Part shown: positions 52,001 to 55,000 of the stretch, one piece after another | Layout of the letters: each line of letters begins with the position of its first letter | Numbering within the stretch: the stretch's first letter is position 1 | Source of the DNA: Sipunculus nudus | Taxonomy: Eukaryota > Annelida > Sipuncula > Golfingiida > Sipunculidae | Direction: 5' to 3' | Assembly (NCBI GenBank): GCA_026874595.1 | Contig: CM049316.1 | Span: 38,203,195 to 38,267,194 of the forward strand | Length of the DNA: 64,000 nucleotides | Program-made: the position numbers and the translations under genes | Notes under the pieces: generated by a model | What the model saw: only the letters and a program-made list of their open reading frames with translations | Databases searched by the model: none | What the model was told of the DNA's origin: nothing

Positions 52001-55000
52001 GGTTATCTGTCAACAGGGTACAAATCGCAACAACTGGACCTAGAATCTTCATTCTTGTCATGCAAGAAGGCCCATGAAAAGTGCCTGTGGAAACTTGAAA
52101 TTAGGTCTCTGTTACCCATATCCTTCAAGCTATAGGACTCCGAAGTATCCCTCAGAATAATGGACAATTTGATACAAAAGCTGAAGTATCTGAACAACTA
52201 ATGCAGAGATCACCATGATTCTTTGCATGGATATTGACCATTAAGTGTTTTTATTAGTTTCTGCAGACTGGTGGAGCCACCTGTATTTTTGTACAGACAA
52301 AACGAAGTTTTGCGGATACTATGTTTTTGACCGAGTTCCTCCGCCGCCGCGGCGTCCCTTCCCATAGAGCTCCTCGAAAACTAATGGACTGATTTTTCTG
52401 AAACTTACACTAATTGTCGGGTCACATTTGAACTGGTGCCTAACCAATTTGCGTTGACCTCTGACCTTTCCTTTCTATCCAGTGTCCATTTGTGGGCCTG
52501 TTTCCACTAATAAACCCTCATATCTCGGGAACCGTTTGACCGATCAGGAAATAAAATTGATACAAATGTAGCTCTTGAATTGCTTTATAACATACACAAA
52601 AAATGGTGGCGCCACCTGTAACCATGTTTGCACAGTGTCCATCTGTTCATCTGCCTTGGGTTAAAATCACTCATATCTCTGCAGTGAAGTGACTAATTCA
52701 CCTGAAATTCGTCATGCATATACATCCTGGATAGCTTTCTTGATTTTATGACAGGGGGCGCCACCTACATTCACATTCACGCAGATGACATCCAAACTCA
52801 TATCTCGGGAACCGTTTGACCGATTGGGCCAAAATTTTGCATGTGTATAGATCTCACATAGCTCTTTATCATACACAAAACTGGTGGCGCCACCTGCAAC
52901 CATTTTTGCATAGCGTCTGTCTGTTATTCTGCCGTGGCCTAAAATCACTCATTTCTCTGTAGTGGTTCGACATAACTACCTAAAATTTTGCAGGTTTATA
53001 CATCGTGGACAGCTTTCTTGATTTTATGACAGGTGGTGCCACCTTCATTCTTGTTAAAGCTGCACACATCCAAGCTCATATCTCAGGAACCATTTGACCA
53101 ATTGGGCCAAAATTGTGCATGTGTTTAGATCTCACATAGGTCTTTATCATACACAAAACTGGAGGGGTCACCTGCAAAGATTTTTCTGCCTAAAATGTTG
53201 CAGGTGAATACAACTTGGACAGCTTTCTGGATTTGTGGTAGGTGGCACAACCTACATACATATTTAGGCTGCAGACATCCATGCGCATATGCAACATACC
53301 TCACTCTATTTCCCCTTGCCACTCAATCAATGCCTCACTTCACCCGTTCACCTCTGATTTTGGCGGATACATGAAGTCACTTGTCGGTTACCCGTATTCT
53401 AGTTTTAAAAGTTTACACATTTTTTCTATATTTTTGAGATATATAAATACAGACTAAATCTTGGCCTGTTGGTTAATCTGTTTGATGCTTCAGTTGAATG
53501 GGTTTATACTACCATTCTGATGATAAAATTTCCTTTTGCGAATCTCTTCCAAGTCAGCTGAGCGTCATGACCCATGGGTCACTTGTTCTAGCGAAGCGGT
53601 AGGAACGCGGACATGTGCGCCACCGAAATGGGTTCGAATCCTGGATTGGCCCAGTATTTTCCCCTGAACAATTGGAATTCGTAACATAATGGGGGCTCGT
53701 CCAACGTGACGGTAAACTATGTGGCCCAGGTAATAAGCTCACAAAAGTGTGACTCCTGGGATAAGAAGTCATGTTCTGATAGCAGAACGCTCTTCAGAGG
53801 GGGTGTGTTATGGGCCGACATAAAAGCGGACCGAACTGTCTCGCTAGTGAAGCTTTTTTTTTCTAGCGAAGCGGTTGAAACGCCAGACATGTCCGCCACC
53901 GACTTGGGTTCGTATCCCGGACCGGCCCAGTATTTTCCACTGAACAATTGGTCTTCGTAACAACATATATACACACAGACACACACACGAGCATGGATGA
54001 ACGCATACCCTTATGGCGGAAGCAATGAGGCTCACTACGTAGGCTACTGTTGACGGACTTTTGTTTTTTCTTATTTTTAGATCCAAACCGAACCTGCAAG
54101 GGGACAAAGTTCCTCAACCAGTCATCCGGGGCGATCAATACACCCCTCTATAATAAAGGATTCAACTACGGGCCGGATCTCAACTGTAAATGGGTTATAA
54201 ATGTGACAACTAATGCCGTAAGTGATCAATGACTATAGTCTGTCCCATTAGTTTATGGATATATTGATTTGCAATTTTTTTACAACTTTTTTTAAAAAAC
54301 TAGGACATTACCTCAGGAGTAATGCCAAGACAGTTGCATAGTTTACATTAATAGGGTTGCATCAAATGGTTCCTAACCTGTTGCCAACAGTGCTCTGTCA
54401 ATGTTGCATACTAAATGGAAATATAAGCATTTTATAATAATTATAGATAAATGGAAATAATAGCTTATTTATGATATTATCTCAGTCTACATATGACGGT
54501 TTCAGATCTAGCTACAAATCGATTAAGACTAAGACTTTAGATTTAGACGGTGGTTTTCTCGGATTCTCCGGTTTCCTCCAACCCTATACACAAAACCAAA
54601 CGCCATGAAGAGTGCCACGTATTATAGTCAATATAACTAGTTGTGCAACCAATGTAAAATGAATAAAAGTGATTAAATGGAGACCACACAAAACGAATCC
54701 AAGTGCAAGTCTGAGTCCCTAAAAAGTGGCTTGAATCAAAATCCGGACTCGAGTCCTACAACATTGATCCATAAAGTTCCAATCATTGAGGACCGAGGTT
54801 AAGTCCACCATAATCTAGTCCGAGTTAATTGGAATCCGAGTCCAACATAAAACTATTTATTAGGAGAAATTTAAAATGAAACTGGAGAACATTATGTATG
54901 TTTTTTTTGTTAGTTTACAATGTGCTTTTACTTGAATGTTTAAGTACATCTAGCTCCCGATTGCGAGCTGAAGCTTATTTTTTAATATTCTGTTGGTAGT

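Larger units (their letters stand above)
49356..54080. other. Intron 25 (4.7 kb), nested mobile elements
   Basis: Between CUB6 and CUB7. It holds a G29 run (49514-49542), a miniature LTR element (49803-53962) and a 3.4-kb Helentron-like element nested within it (50221-53587). No TSP1 exon was found here. Confidence 0.8.

Noticed and set aside
50404-52110. Evenly spaced ~337-bp units considered as a CRISPR-like or coding repeat
   Set aside because: Whole units are repeats with no unique spacers, and the setting is eukaryotic. They are tandem units of a mobile element.
53588-53686. True tRNA gene
   Set aside because: A and B boxes are present, but I could not form a full cloverleaf and the sequence is part of a repeated LTR-like unit.
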